From Heracleum sosnowskyi (taxonomy: Eukaryota; Streptophyta; Magnoliopsida; Apiales; Apiaceae), in assembly GCA_030848705.1 (NCBI GenBank), contig CM061245.1, forward strand, positions 42,908,711 through 42,972,710: 64,000 nucleotides of DNA, written 5' to 3'. The notes beneath the pieces were generated by a model. The model was not told the DNA's origin. It saw nothing but the letters and a program-made list of their open reading frames with translations, and did no database searches. Both the position numbers and the translations under genes were made by a program. Of this stretch, positions 44,697-56,035 are shown piece after piece (positions within the stretch are counted from its first letter, which is position 1; each line of letters begins with the position of its first letter).

Positions 44697-47600
44697 ATGG
44701 CTTCCAACAACAATATGTTGCAACCTCAACTTCCTCGTTTGACGGGAAAGAATTACAACCAATGGAGCATATAAATGAAGGTTTTATATGGCTCTCAAGA
44801 TCTTTGGGAGATTGTGGAAAGTGGATATGAAGAACCGGCGAATCAAGCCAATCTCTCACCACAACAATTGAGTACTTTGAAGGAAAATCGAAAGAAGGAC
44901 AAGAAGGCTCTCTACTTTATTTATCAAGCGGTGGATGAAGTAATTTTTGAGAGAATTTCAACGGCATCAACATCAAAGGAGGCATGGGATATCCTCAACA
45001 AGGCCTACAAAGGAGAAGAAAGAGTAAAAATGGTGAGACTTCAAGCTCTAAGAGGTGAATTTGATTCACTCAAGATGAAGGAAAGTGAAACGGTGGAGGA
45101 ATATTATAATCGAACAATTTCGATTGTTAATCAACTTCGTGTAAATGGTGAAGATATTACGGATAAAAGAGTCTTGGAAAAAATTCTTCGTAGCATGACT
45201 CGAAAATTTGAGCATGTTGTTGTGGCTATTGAAGAATCAAAGGATTTAAATACTTTCTCTCTTGAAGAATTATTGGGTTCACTCCAATCTCATGAACTTC
45301 GCATCAAACAATTTGATTCCTCTCCTTCCGAGCAAGCTTTTCAAGTTCAAGACACTAATCGTGGCGGTTTTAGAGGAAGAGGTAGAAGAGGATCATTTCG
45401 TGGTCGAGGACAAGGAAGAGGAAATGTGCCAAGTGAAAATTCAAGCTCATTCCAAAGAGGAAGAGGAAGAGCTCGTGGAGGTTACAATGGAAGAGGAAGA
45501 GGTAATTCTTTTAATTTTCAATGTCATTATTGTCATAAAATTGGGCATATGAAAAAGGATTGTTACAAAAGGATTAATGATGAAAAAGATGACTCAAATT
45601 TTCTACATGAGGACATTGAGGAGAAAGATGAAAGTATGCTTCTTGTTAGTAATGTTCGAGAAGTTCAAGAAGAATCTATTGATGATGTTTGGTATATCGA
45701 TAGTGGTTGTAGTAACCACATGACCGGAAAGAAAAATTGTTTTGTGAATTTTGACGAAAGTGTCCAACGAGAAGTCAAGATGGGTGACAACAAAAGGCTC
45801 ATTGTCAAAGGTTGTGGTGATGTTCCAATTCGAACAAAGCAAGGTACAAATTATATCTCTAATGTTTATTATGTTCCCGATCTTAAACATAATCTTTTAA
45901 GTGTTGGGCAACTTTTAAGAAAGGGGCATCATGTGAATTTTGAAGATGATTTTTGTGAGATCAAAGATAAAAATGGGATTATTGTTGCAAAAGTCAAGAT
46001 GACATCAACTAAAATGTTTCCATTGAAAATTCAAAGTGAGGCTCTTCCATGTTTTGCTAATATTGTGAACGACAAGTCTTGGCTTTGGCATCTTCGATTT
46101 AATCACTTGAGTTTTAGCACTCTATCCAAGATTTGTAAAGGTCATATGGTAAGAGGCATTCCAAATATTCAAAAGCAAGATCAAGTATGTGAAGATTGTG
46201 TTTTTGGAAAGCATCACCGAGATCCATTTCCAAAAGAGAAGGCATGGCGAGCTAAAAAACCATTGGAGTTGATACATTCGGATTTATGTGGACCTATGCG
46301 CACCAACTCTATTGGAGGTAGTCGTTATTTCCTCACTTTTATTGATGATTATAGTCGCAAAATGTGGATTTATTTTCTCAAAGAAAAATCTCAAGTATTT
46401 GAAACATTTAAAGATTTTAAAGCATATGTGGAGAAAGAAAGTGGTCATTCTTTAAAGACACTACGATCTGATCGTGGTGGTGAATATATGTCCGAAGAAT
46501 TTGGAGGTTTTTTGAAAAAGCATGGAATTCGCCGTCAACTAACGGTTCGTTCAACCCCTCAACAAAATGGGGTAGCCGAGAGGAAGAACCGAATAATCAT
46601 GGAGCTTGTTCGAAGTATGTTGAAAACAAAAGGATTGCCTAAAATGTTTTGGGCCGAAGCGGTTGCTTGTACATGTTATGTTCTCAATCGTGCACCTACT
46701 AAAAGTGTGGAAGGAAAGACTCCACAAGAAGCTTGGAGTTGCAAGAAGCCATGTGTCTCTCATTTTAGAATTTTTGGAAGTATTTGTTACTCTCATGTGC
46801 TTGATGAAAAGAGAGGTAAGCTTGATGATAAATCTGAAAAATGCATCTTTGTTGGCTATAGTGAAGCTTCTAAGGCATACAAATTGTACAATCCCATCAC
46901 ACAGAAAGTCATAATTAGTCGTGATGTAATTTTCAACGAGGAGGCTTCATGGAAATGGAAGGATGAGAAAGAAAGTTCAAGTACTTTTCTTGATGATGAT
47001 GCATTTGATCCAATTGAAGAAGAAGGCTCCACTCCACCTACTCCACCATCTAATTCTCCACCAAGCTCATCATCATCTTCAAGTTCCGAGTCACCACCAA
47101 GAAAGACAAGATCAATGGCGGATCTTTATGGAGCAACAAGAAGAATTTTGGAAGATGAATTTGTTGATTTTGCCTTATATGCAAATGCGGATCCGGTTGC
47201 TTTTGAAGATGCCGCTAAAGAAAATAAATGGAGACAAGCCATGGATCAAGAAATTGATGCAATTGAAAGGAATGAAACCTGGGAGTTAGTTGAAGCTCCT
47301 AAAGGAAAGAAATCCATTGGAGTCAAGTGGGTTTACAAGACAAAGTTGAATGCACAAGGTGAAGTTGAAAAACATAAGGCACGTTTGGTGGTAAAAGGCT
47401 ACACGCAAAAATATGGTGTTGATTACAAAAAAGTATTTGCTCCCGTGGCACGTCTTGAAACAATTCGCTTGTTAATTTCTTTGGCCGCTCAAAACAAGTG
47501 GCAAGTTCACCAAATGGATGTCAAATCCGCTTTTTTGAATGGAGTATTACAAGAAGAGGTGTATATTGATCAACCACCGGGCTATGTGAAAAAGAACGAA

Positions 47601-48716
47601 GAAAATAAAGTTTATCGTTTGAAGAAGGCTTTGTACGGTCTAAAGCAAGCCCCACGTGCATGGTATAGCCGCATCAATGATTATTTTATGAAGATGGGAT
47701 TCAAGAGGTGTCCATTTGAGCATACACTTTACATCAAGGAGAACAAAGGTAAAATTCTCATCATTGGCTTATATGTGGATGATTTGATCTTTGCGGGAAA
47801 TAATCGTGATGACATTGAAGAATTTAAGAAAAATATGATGCAAGAATTTGAGATGACCGATTTGGGACTACTCCACTATTTTCTTGGTATTGAAGTAAAG
47901 CAAGATAAGAATGGAATTTTTATCTCTCAAGAAAAGTATGCAAAAGATTTGTTAAAGAAGTTTAGAATGGAAGATGCGAAACCAAGTAGCACTCCCGTTG
48001 AAGTTGGCTTGAAGTTAAGTAAGGATGATGATTCTAAGTTTGTTGATCCTACTTTATATAGAAGTCTTGTCGGAAGTTTGATGTACTTGACCGCCACTCG
48101 GCCGGATATTACATATGGTGTTAGTTTGATTAGTAGATTCATGGAGCAACCAAAGAAGACACATTGGGAGGCCGGAAAAAGAATTTTGAGGTATGTTCGT
48201 GGAACACTTGGAGATGGAATTTATTATCAAAAGGCAAGTGGTCCTAAGGTGCTTGGATATTGTGATAGTGATTGGGCCGGAAGTGTTGATGATAGTAAAA
48301 GTACTTCGGGAAATGTTTTCTTCATTGGCTCTAGTGCAATCACATGGATGTCAAAGAAGCAACAAGTTGTGGCTCTATCAACGGCGGAGGCGGAATATAT
48401 TTCTTTATCATTAGCTAGTTGTCAAGCTTTGTGGATCACATGGGTGTTGGAGGACCTTAAGCATGATACAAAAGAAAGTCCAATTATATATTGTGATAGC
48501 AAGTCTGCTATAGCACTCACGGAAAATCCGGTGTTTCATGGGAATAGCAAGCATATACGAATCAAATATCATTTTATCCGTGACTTGGTGACGAAAGGAG
48601 AAGTTGTGGTTAAACATTGCAAAACCCAAGACCAAATTGCTGATATCTTTACAAAACCTTTGAGGCCCGACATTTTCAAGGAGTTAAAGAAGAAGCTTGG
48701 CATGTGCAAAGTTTAG
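44697..48716 (+). CDS. RT5 Gag-Pol polyprotein with a premature stop at codon 26
   Basis: The natural start is ATG 44697 (MASNNNMLQPQLPRL). A TAA at 44772-44774 (one C-to-T step from CAA) interrupts gag after 25 residues; the frame then stays open from ATG 44775 for 1313 aa. Numbering from 44775: UBN2 gag region about 35-185, Arg-Gly-rich tract 195-245, CCHC knuckle C250, C253, H258, C263, and protease DSG at 309-311. The integrase has RSDRGGEY and PQQNGVAERKNR, the RT has QMDVKSAFLNG with YVDD near 1000, and RNase H has GYCDSDWAG and STAEAEYISL. A product started at 44775 would lack the first part of gag, so this copy is probably non-autonomous despite its youth. Confidence 0.93.
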
Positions 48717-48718
48717 CT

Positions 48719-48728
48719 TAAGGGGGGC
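48719..48728 (+). other. RT5 polypurine tract
   Basis: AAGGGGGG followed by C just before the 3' LTR, three bases after the pol stop codon. Confidence 0.85.
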
Positions 48729-49085
48729 TGTTAAAATAATAATATAATCTAAACTTTGGATTATTATTTTTATTATCTAGAATGTTCTTGAAAGTATCTA
48801 GAATAGACTTTTGAAGTTCAAGACCTTTTGTATTTCAAGATGGTTCATGTACTTAGGGAGTTACATATTAAATAAGGTGCATGTACTAGAAGTGTTCTAG
48901 GAGGTTCCATCTTGTCCTATAAATAGGACAATCTTCTAAGCTTTGTATAATCAAAGAATTATCAAAATCTTTTGAGTGAAATACATTTGTGAGTTTTATA
49001 TTTTGTGTGAGTAAGTTGTGTGGATTATTGAGAACAAGTTTCTTCTCTTTAATCTCCAACACATTATACACTTAAAATTTTTACA
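48729..49085 (+). repeat. RT5 3' LTR
   Basis: 357 bp. Differs from the 5' LTR at three sites (AAAAT to AAACT near the start, TTCCAAG to TTCTAAG, and TTTCTACA to TTTTTACA at the end). Confidence 0.95.
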
Positions 49086-49672
49086 AACCAAGCATCATGA
49101 ATAAGCAAATGACTGAAGATCCATTTTTCCACTCGAGAGCCGGAAGGGTATAGGTTTATATTACAAATCACTTAAAGGCTGTAATGATGAACAAGTCAAG
49201 TGTTATGTCCACTACGCAAATTCTAATTAATTGAGATCAACATCGAGGGCAATTAAAGATGCTTGATTTCTGAAAAAGGAGCTGATATGTTATTCTTGGA
49301 CTCAATTAGGCAGAACCTAATAACCATGACCAATTTTAGTTCACTGTAATTTTTGTTCATGTTCCTGTTATTTAAAATGCAAGTGGTGTCACTAAAGAGA
49401 GTCCCTACCCCTTGCGAAAAACTCATGAACTAAAGGGATGGGAAAGGAAATAAATAAACTTTCACCAATCACCACTACGCTATTGCCTAAATTCCGTAAT
49501 TTGTAAGACTAAACAATTCCCAAAATTCCGTAATTTGTAATACTATATATGATACCAAACAAACAATTAAGTCAATTCAAGTTGAGCTAATTCGAAACAA
49601 TTTCACACAAACCAACTTGAGTACAATCAAAACACACAATGCACATTATCGATTCGAAAGCAAGAACCAAAC

Positions 49673-49926
49673 CTATGAGGAAAAAGGCAAGCCTGGACAC
49701 CATTTTGCAACCAGATCTCAGCAGACTCAGCAGAACCAACAGAAGGGAGATTAACATGAGTTGTAAGCAACAAATTCCTGTGAATAAGAAAGCCAGTACC
49801 AAACAATGACCCACCAATGCCAATTCTCACCATAGCTGGACCTTTACTTGAAAAAATAGAACCTTTCATTCTCTCAGACTTGCCCCCACCTTTACAAAAA
49901 CACCAAGATTTCTCTAAAACCTTCAT
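49673..49926 (-). CDS. Trypsin-like (PA-clan) protease-like protein, exon 1
   Basis: ATG at 49926; encodes residues 1-84 plus two bases of Arg85, with the donor CATAG/GTTTGG. A basic, Cys-containing start (KSWCFCKGGGK) precedes the first beta strands of the trypsin fold: GTGFLIHRNLLLTTHVNLP holds the putative catalytic His57. The candidate Asp and Ser are in exon 2. No signal peptide is evident. The exon 2 frame joins exactly. Upstream is a pyrimidine-rich leader. The next gene, RPB10, is on the same strand 1.85 kb further upstream. Confidence 0.85.
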
Positions 49927-50400
49927 TTTTACAATTTTCTTGAAAATTGTGCCAATTAGGCTTCTAGATCCAGGAGCAAGAAAATATGAAAAGGGTCATG
50001 CATTTTTTGCATAGTGATTATAATGGTAGCTTAAAAATCAAAACTTTGTGTGTATTTTGTATGTATATGTAGAGAGAGATAAGGGAGGAAAAGGGGTGCT
50101 GAGAAAATGAGAAAAGATGGGATTTTTTTGGTTTTTATATTGTGAAAATGTGGTAATGTCAATGTGTTCCAGTCTGTGTGTGAGAAAGAGAGAAAAAGAA
50201 AGAGGGTTGAGAATTGAGAGTGAAGTATGAATCAAGATTACCTGGATTCTCAAAGGAGGCGTGTGTGTGAGAGAGAGAGTGTGTGTGTGTGTGTCAGTTG
50301 TAATATTCAGACAATGTTGTGCAGAAAGTGTACTAAAGTAGTAAAATGCACCATGTGTACTAGAATTCCCCAATCACCCAAATCAAGCATTAATTACTAG
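49927..50400 (-). promoter_or_regulatory. 5' leader and proximal promoter of the protease-like gene
   Basis: On the minus strand this is rich in CT and CA runs: a (TG)n/(GA)n microsatellite at 50261-50297 and a CTCTCTCTAC patch near 50068-50080, both typical of plant core-promoter pyrimidine patches. No clear TATA box. The 111-codon minus ORF here is low-complexity and is not a gene. Confidence 0.45.
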
Positions 50401-51290
50401 CAATCTTTGATTTTCAGTATAAAATTGAGTGATTATTTTTTTTTAAATTTTTCTTGTTAAGTTAAAAAAAAAAAGGAGTGAACAATGTCTGATTTTCAAA
50501 TATAAAAGGGAGTGTTTTTTTTTAATTTTCTTGTTAAGTTGAGATTTAAGAAAGGAGTGATTTATTTGTGTTACATATTATTACAAGCTTGTATTTTAAT
50601 TTGTGAAAAGCAAAATTTTGAATTCAAAAATTCTAGTACTCCTTCGTCCCTTCCCAATTCCTTTAGATTTTTTTCGTGCACTATATGGTACATAGAAATT
50701 ATAGTTTTACAAATTATTTTTAAAAAAAATTTATGAAACTATTTTCTGAAAGAGTAATACAGTTATTTTTAATTTTTTTTTTAAATCTGTAAGGATACAA
50801 AAGCGATTTAAATTTGTAAACATATTAGCTTCTTACTATTTCTGGTAATGAACATACAATGATTTACAAGTAAAAGATTACTTCAAAATCATATAATAAG
50901 TTCTGTAGAATGACTTTTCATAACCACAAATTACACATTATAACATTTTACCTAAAAAGGCAAACAACCCATGTGTTAATGTGCACTATAATTATATAAT
51001 TCACTTACAAAACTAATGTCCATTTTAAAAAAACTAGTGTCCATAAACAAGGTCCTAATTAGATGTGGCATTTTCTATTAGGACAAATTACATATAAAAA
51101 GTTGAACATGCAGCATGGGACAGGGTAAGGAGTATTTGACATATAAACCTAATATTTGACAGTTGTGCCTGGCATGGCATGGCATGCTACAACACTTTCT
51201 TCACTCACTCAAGTGCCAAGATAACAATACAAATATGTGATGTATATGCATGTCCCTGAATATAAGAAATACTACTATGCCTCTTAACCA
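50401..51290. other. Intergenic, AT-rich
   Basis: Between the protease-like gene promoter and the RPB10 3' duplication. It holds two near-copies of a TTTTCTTGTTAAGTT string (50450 and 50526). No gene seen. Confidence 0.35.
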
Positions 51291-52264
51291 AATTGAAAGA
51301 GATTGATACTAGACTAGTTGAACCACGGTTCCCTCTTTCTATATTACAAGCATTGTTCATGTTCTTGTGCTGTGCATCAACTCAGCAGCACTAGATGTAA
51401 TCTCGGGATTCATCTCGCAAAAATAGAACTACTGGCCTGAGAATTGGCTTCAAGAGCCCCTACGAAATAGGCAATAAGATCATCTAGGCTACGAGAATGA
51501 CGTTGCAAACAAACACAAGGAAAAGAATGAAATTTCAGAGAACTTCCAAACATTGAACGCGAGGAAAAAAGTGAAATTTTAGACACTGGCACCTCACCAG
51601 CCTCCTGGTATTAAAATAGCTAAAAAAAATTACAGAATATCTTCCAAGCTACCAATATAATTCTTTTGCAGTAGTAGATAGACTCCATTCCTCTAATTGC
51701 TGTCTACTCAATATCATGGCGTATATTAACATGGGAGAGGCCTATAATACCCAACTGTGACCACATTCAGCATCAGCTTCCCTCCGATTTCTCTAGAGCT
51801 GCAAAAAATTCCATGGTGATCAAGAAAACAAAAAAACAAAAACAAAAACAAACAGGACAACATAAAACATAATACAATTTATACGACAACACAGCAGGCA
51901 AACAACAACTACTGCAGATCCCATCTACACTCCTGCTACCGAATAGAATAGTCATCAAAGATTCTGAATGGAAGCCTCAATGTACAAAACAGATGAAAGG
52001 ATACGAGTACTGTACTACTGTTTCTATTATATACATCCATAAAGGTTGCTAGAAGTACAAAGGAAATACATAATATCAAACTCTTAGTAATTTAAAGATT
52101 TATCATTTATCAATTACTTGACCCAAAACAAGCTACACATTTCAAAGGTTTAGAAGAGCAGCTCTCCTACGGGCCAAGCATACAACTGTTTTCCGGACAA
52201 AGGAATATATGTAAACAGTTCATAGTTGTTTAACTGCTGCTGCCAACCAATTGAACTTCATGGC
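51291..52264 (-). repeat. Tandem duplication at the RPB10 3' end, distal copy
   Basis: This unit (about 974 bp) aligns throughout with 52265-53085; for example GAGATTGATACTAGACTAGT at 51300 and 52274, and CAACCAATTGAACTTCATGG at 52244 versus a near match at 53064. Differences are scattered substitutions and small deletions. Confidence 0.85.
51773..51798 (-). CDS. RPB10: RPB10 duplicated terminal exon, distal copy
   Basis: After a TTTTTTGCAG acceptor, CT CTA GAG AAA TCG GAG GGA AGC TGA completes the same C-terminus (TLEKSEGS) as the proximal exon, with only synonymous changes and the same splice phase. Using it would make intron 3 1412 nt long rather than 461. Which one is used cannot be told from sequence. 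Confidence 0.7.
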
Positions 52265-53085
52265 AAACTGAAAGAGATTGATACTAGACTAGTTGAACCA
52301 CAGTTTCCGCTTTCTATATTACTATCAGTGTTCATGTTTTTGTGCTGTGCATCAACTCAGCACTAGATGTAATCTCGGGATTGATCTTGCAAAAACAGAA
52401 CTACTGGCCTGAGAATTTACTTCAAGAGCCCCTCCTAATTAAGCAATAAGATAATCTAGGCTATGACAATGAAGTTGCAAACAAACACAAGGAAAAGAGT
52501 GAAATTTCAGAGAACTTGCAAACATTGAACACGAGGAAAAAAGTGAAATTTTAGATACTGGCACCTCACCAGCCTCTTGGTATTAAAATAGCTCAGCTAC
52601 TAACATAATTGTTTTACAGTAGTAGATAGACTTCTATCGTTCATCTAATTGTTGTCTACTCAATATTATGGTGTATATTAACATGGGAGATGTCATAATA
52701 CCCAACTTTGACCACATTCAGCATCAGCTTCCCTCGGACTTCTCTAGAGCTGCAAGAAATTCCATGGTGGTCAAGAAAACAAAAAAAGCAACAAAAACAA
52801 ACAGGACAACAAATAAGCATAATACAAATTATACGATAACGAAGCAGGCAAAAACGAGCACTGTACTAGTGTTTCTATATAAATCCATAAAGGTTGCTAG
52901 AAGTACAAAGAAGATACATATTAATTAAAAGAATTATCACGAATAAATTACTTGCCCAAAACAAGCTACACATTTTAAGGTTTAGAAAAGCAGGTCTCCT
53001 AAAACTGTTTTCCAAACAAAGGAATATATGTTAACAGTTAATAGTTGTTTAATTTCTGGTGCCAACCAATTGAACTCCATGGCCA
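52265..53085 (-). repeat. Tandem duplication at the RPB10 3' end, proximal copy
   Basis: About 821 bp, directly adjoining the distal copy in the same orientation. It carries the proximal terminal exon, the 3' untranslated region and part of intron 3. Confidence 0.85.
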
Positions 53086-54407
53086 CAACATTACACATAT
53101 GAATACATGCCTATGGTTGCATATATTCTGATATGCCCATATAACTATAGAAGCGCAATAGAAACAATCTTCGGACATGCGCAACCATATATACGAGATA
53201 GAGTGCTTACTATTGTAGTTCAGAAGCTTCTCAATAAGGTCAACATGAGTCATCAGCATTCTCCTACAGCAGTACCGAACCAGACCAAGTGAATCAAGAG
53301 CATCTCTGCACAAGGAACACACTGAAAAATATTAATTATGTCGGCACACCTCAACAAAGTGCATAATCAGCTTGAGCGTTCACAATATAGTGTGTTGTGC
53401 ACAAAAGAATAACAACCAATTAGATGATACCAGGGAACAAAACATCGCATGTTTAACCACACATAGTGGTATGCGCTTATACAACACACGGAGTAGTTTT
53501 AGTTTGGTTTAGGAATTATAATCTACTGTAAGTCAGGTACATACTAAAGACTAACAGCATATCACTTTCAATACACATAGAAAAGTTTTCGTCTATCCTT
53601 GCTTGTGGAGAACCATTGTAGTCCCAAAGGTTTCCTTTATCATTACTTAAATGAGCCCATCAACATTTATCCGGCTGAAAATCCCAAACAAGTCTACGGT
53701 ACAGGGCACACTCAAGAGAGACAAGTTTTGGTCAATTATGTTTCCTTTCACCTATATTTCATGATTTCCGGTAATACGAGTACGAAGCATAAACACTTTC
53801 AAAGCTCCCTACACCGTCACTGCAAGATCACATGTCAATGGTCGAACCCCGCAAAATGCCAGCTCACCAAATTCTCCCCTTATAACAAAAAGACTTAAAG
53901 CCAGAAAAAATACATAATGAATAAGTACTACCATCGAGTTACATCTTAATAGTGGCATTTAGTACCCATCAAGACCAATTACCATAACAAAAACTATATC
54001 CTCCAACTACTAAAAATTTCAATTCGAGCAAAAAACCAAAAGAAAAAGAAACATATATCCTACAAGAACATTCAAATGGGTATTCATAAATATGGAAAAA
54101 AAAGGAGAAAATTCAAAGCAACTAGTAGCACACTCAACCAAAAGAACAATATTTATAATAAAAATTTAAACTTGCAGAGATATTGAGAGAAAAAGAAGAT
54201 TTTGGAGCTGACCCTTCTTCATAATCAGCCTGCAGAAGATCAAGATATGTTTCCCATTTGTTTCCAATCACCTAAAATATACATACAGAAGCAAAAAAAA
54301 CCCAAATTAAAACATTCAAAAAAACAAAATTTAACAATAAATCAAGAACAAAAAAGGGGTGATTAAAATACCTTGCCACAAGTGAAACAACGTACTGGTA
54401 TGATCAT
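52724..54407 (-). CDS. RPB10: RNA polymerases I, II and III shared subunit RPABC5 (RPB10)
   Basis: Four exons on minus: 54407-54372, 54271-54213, 53305-53211 and 52749-52724, total 216 nt, 71 aa, the usual length of the family. Every junction is GT-AG (for example AAG/GTATTT, TTTTAG/GTGATT, TGCAG/AGATGC, AATA/GTAAGC, TTGCAG/CTCTAG). The product starts MIIPVRCFTCGK, giving the first zinc-binding Cys pair (C7, C10), and continues with LLQADYEEGDALDSLGLVRY, CCRRMLMTHVDLIEKLL (Cys pair near 44-45) and TLEKSEGS. RPB10 is a small zinc-binding assembly subunit of all three nuclear RNA polymerases. Introns 1 to 3 are 100, 907 and 461 nt. The duplicated last exon is described separately. Confidence 0.95.
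53306..54212 (-). other. RPB10 intron 2
   Basis: 907 nt. A 99-codon plus-strand ORF (53599-53898) lies here. It has no recognisable domain and a composition like the surrounding intron, so I do not call it a gene. Confidence 0.8.
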
Positions 54408-55478
54408 CTTCAAATTCTCTTCGCTCTGAAAACCCGTACTTTTTTATTAGAAAAAAATATAAAAGAAAACTGTATATGCATGACTATATATGGGCATGAC
54501 CGTGGTTCGGTTTGTTGCGGTTTTTTCGCCTAAAACCAAAAACTAAACTGTAATTAAAATTGTGTTGTTTCTAAAATTGTTTTAGAATTAAATCTAATCA
54601 TAAATAATAAAATATAATTTTTTCGGCTTTGTGATATGATATAATTGCGAATGTGCAATCTAATATCAATATTAAGTTGTTGCTTCATCACGTGTTGTCT
54701 AATCTGAACATCCCATATTATTTAAAATAGAATGCATCTTATACGGTTATACTCCATATCTTCGAGGTATCCTTAATAAATGTTTTGAATTGGGCTAGGA
54801 CATGTGACTTGTGACTTTACTTGGACCAAACTATACATTTAATACTAACATAGTGACATGTATAAAAATTCTTATAAATTGATATTACAAATATTATTTA
54901 TATAATTATTTTAAATATATATATAAATAATAAAATATATTATTAATATTATTATGGTTCGGTTCGGTTTCTATTTGGTTTAAAAAATTTAGAAACCAAA
55001 CCGTAATCAAATTATTGGTACGGTTTTTATTCAGTTCGATTTTAAAATGATGCGGTTTTAAATGGTACAATTTCGAGCGATGTTTCGTGATTTCGGTTTT
55101 AATTTCGGTTTGGTTTTGCTCCTCCCTGTGTGGGCTATATAGGCAGAAAATGTAGAAAGATTTTGGGAACGTGTTTCAATATTTTAAAATCAGAACTTTA
55201 GATAATTATATATGGAAAATGTGATAATTAGTATTTCCATAAATTTGTAACTACTCCGATGAATATAAGTATTTAATTGTATATTTTGAAAATTTTATTT
55301 ATTTTAACCAAAGTATTTTTGATGATATATTAAATTAATTTAATCCTAAATATTTTTTGACAAGAATTTAATCCTAAATTTAAAGTTTTAAACATTGTTT
55401 GAAAATCAAAGAAGATAGATGACGGATGATCAATAATTTTAAATTGAATTAAATCAACTCGGGAAAAAAGATTTCAAG
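54408..55478. other. RPB10 upstream region and degenerate repeat
   Basis: 54408-54450 is the likely leader of RPB10. From about 54500 to 55125 the sequence is rich in GGTTCGGTTT and its complement AAACCAAACCG, with a long AT-rich centre, which looks like an old DNA transposon. No coding sequence seen. Confidence 0.4.
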
Positions 55479-55481
55479 TTA

Positions 55482-55825
55482 GAGCATCTCCAACGGAATT
55501 AGCTAAATTGATCGGCTAAAATCATATAAAATGTTGATTATGTAAAATTTGCTCAATCTGTAAAAGATTGTGTTCCAAGGGAGTTAGTTATAATGATTAG
55601 TTATATTTTAAAAATAGTATGTTATTAATATTTCAAGTTGCTATAGATAGAATGTATTATTTTAATATGATAATAGATGTTGTGGAGTTTTAATGCAGGT
55701 AGGGTTGGCTAAATTTATAGCTATCAAGAATTTCCATTACAAAATTTTACATGTTGAATATAATTTTTATTTTTAGCATGTTTTATCCATTTTTAGCTAA
55801 GAGTTTTTTGTGTTTGGAGATACTC
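55482..55825. mobile_element. Harbinger-type MITE
   Basis: Ends GAGCATCTCCAAC and GTTTGGAGATACTC, flanked by TTA at 55479-55481 and 55826-55828. 344 bp; same family type as the MITE at 25475. Confidence 0.75.
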
Positions 55826-56035
55826 TTAGAACATTAAAAATATAGCCAACTATAAAAGTTGATTTAGTATGTAATCAAAAATAGCATGTACAGTCTAATT
55901 TATCATCGTTCCATTTATTAAATTTTCTCTGATATCTCAAGTTTAGGTCTTTTTCTTACGTTTTTAGTAAGTATAATAATAATACATACTAAAAATATGT
56001 TCTCCTGTAAGTATGAAATTCACTAATCTATACTA

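Larger units (their letters stand above)
44314..49085 (+). mobile_element. RT5: complete young Ty1/copia element, one nonsense codon
   Basis: LTRs of 357 bp at 44314-44670 and 48729-49085 with three visible differences, a primer-binding site, a purine tract and a perfect target duplication AACCA at 44309-44313 and 49086-49090. It lies antisense to the host gene, 142 bp from RT4. Confidence 0.96.
39145..49672 (-). other. Intron 1 of the protease-like gene, swollen by two LTR retrotransposons
   Basis: GT at 49672-49671 and AG at 39146-39145 give a phase-2 intron of 10,528 bp, whose joined codon is Arg. RT4 (4556 bp) and RT5 (4772 bp), with their duplicated 5-bp targets, account for 9.3 kb; the original intron would be about 1.19 kb. 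The remaining native stretches (39145-39615, 44172-44313 and 49086-49672) show no other gene. Confidence 0.85.

Noticed and set aside
44581..44862. Minus-strand ORF over the RT5 5' end
   Set aside because: Shadow of the LTR and gag start; the same LTR part gives another ORF at 48886-49071.
50038..50373. 111-codon minus-strand ORF with Thr-His/Ser-Leu repeats
   Set aside because: Translation of TG/GA microsatellites in the leader of the protease-like gene.
53599..53898. 99-codon plus-strand ORF within RPB10 intron 2
   Set aside because: No recognisable motif, intron-like composition, antisense to a well-defined spliced gene.
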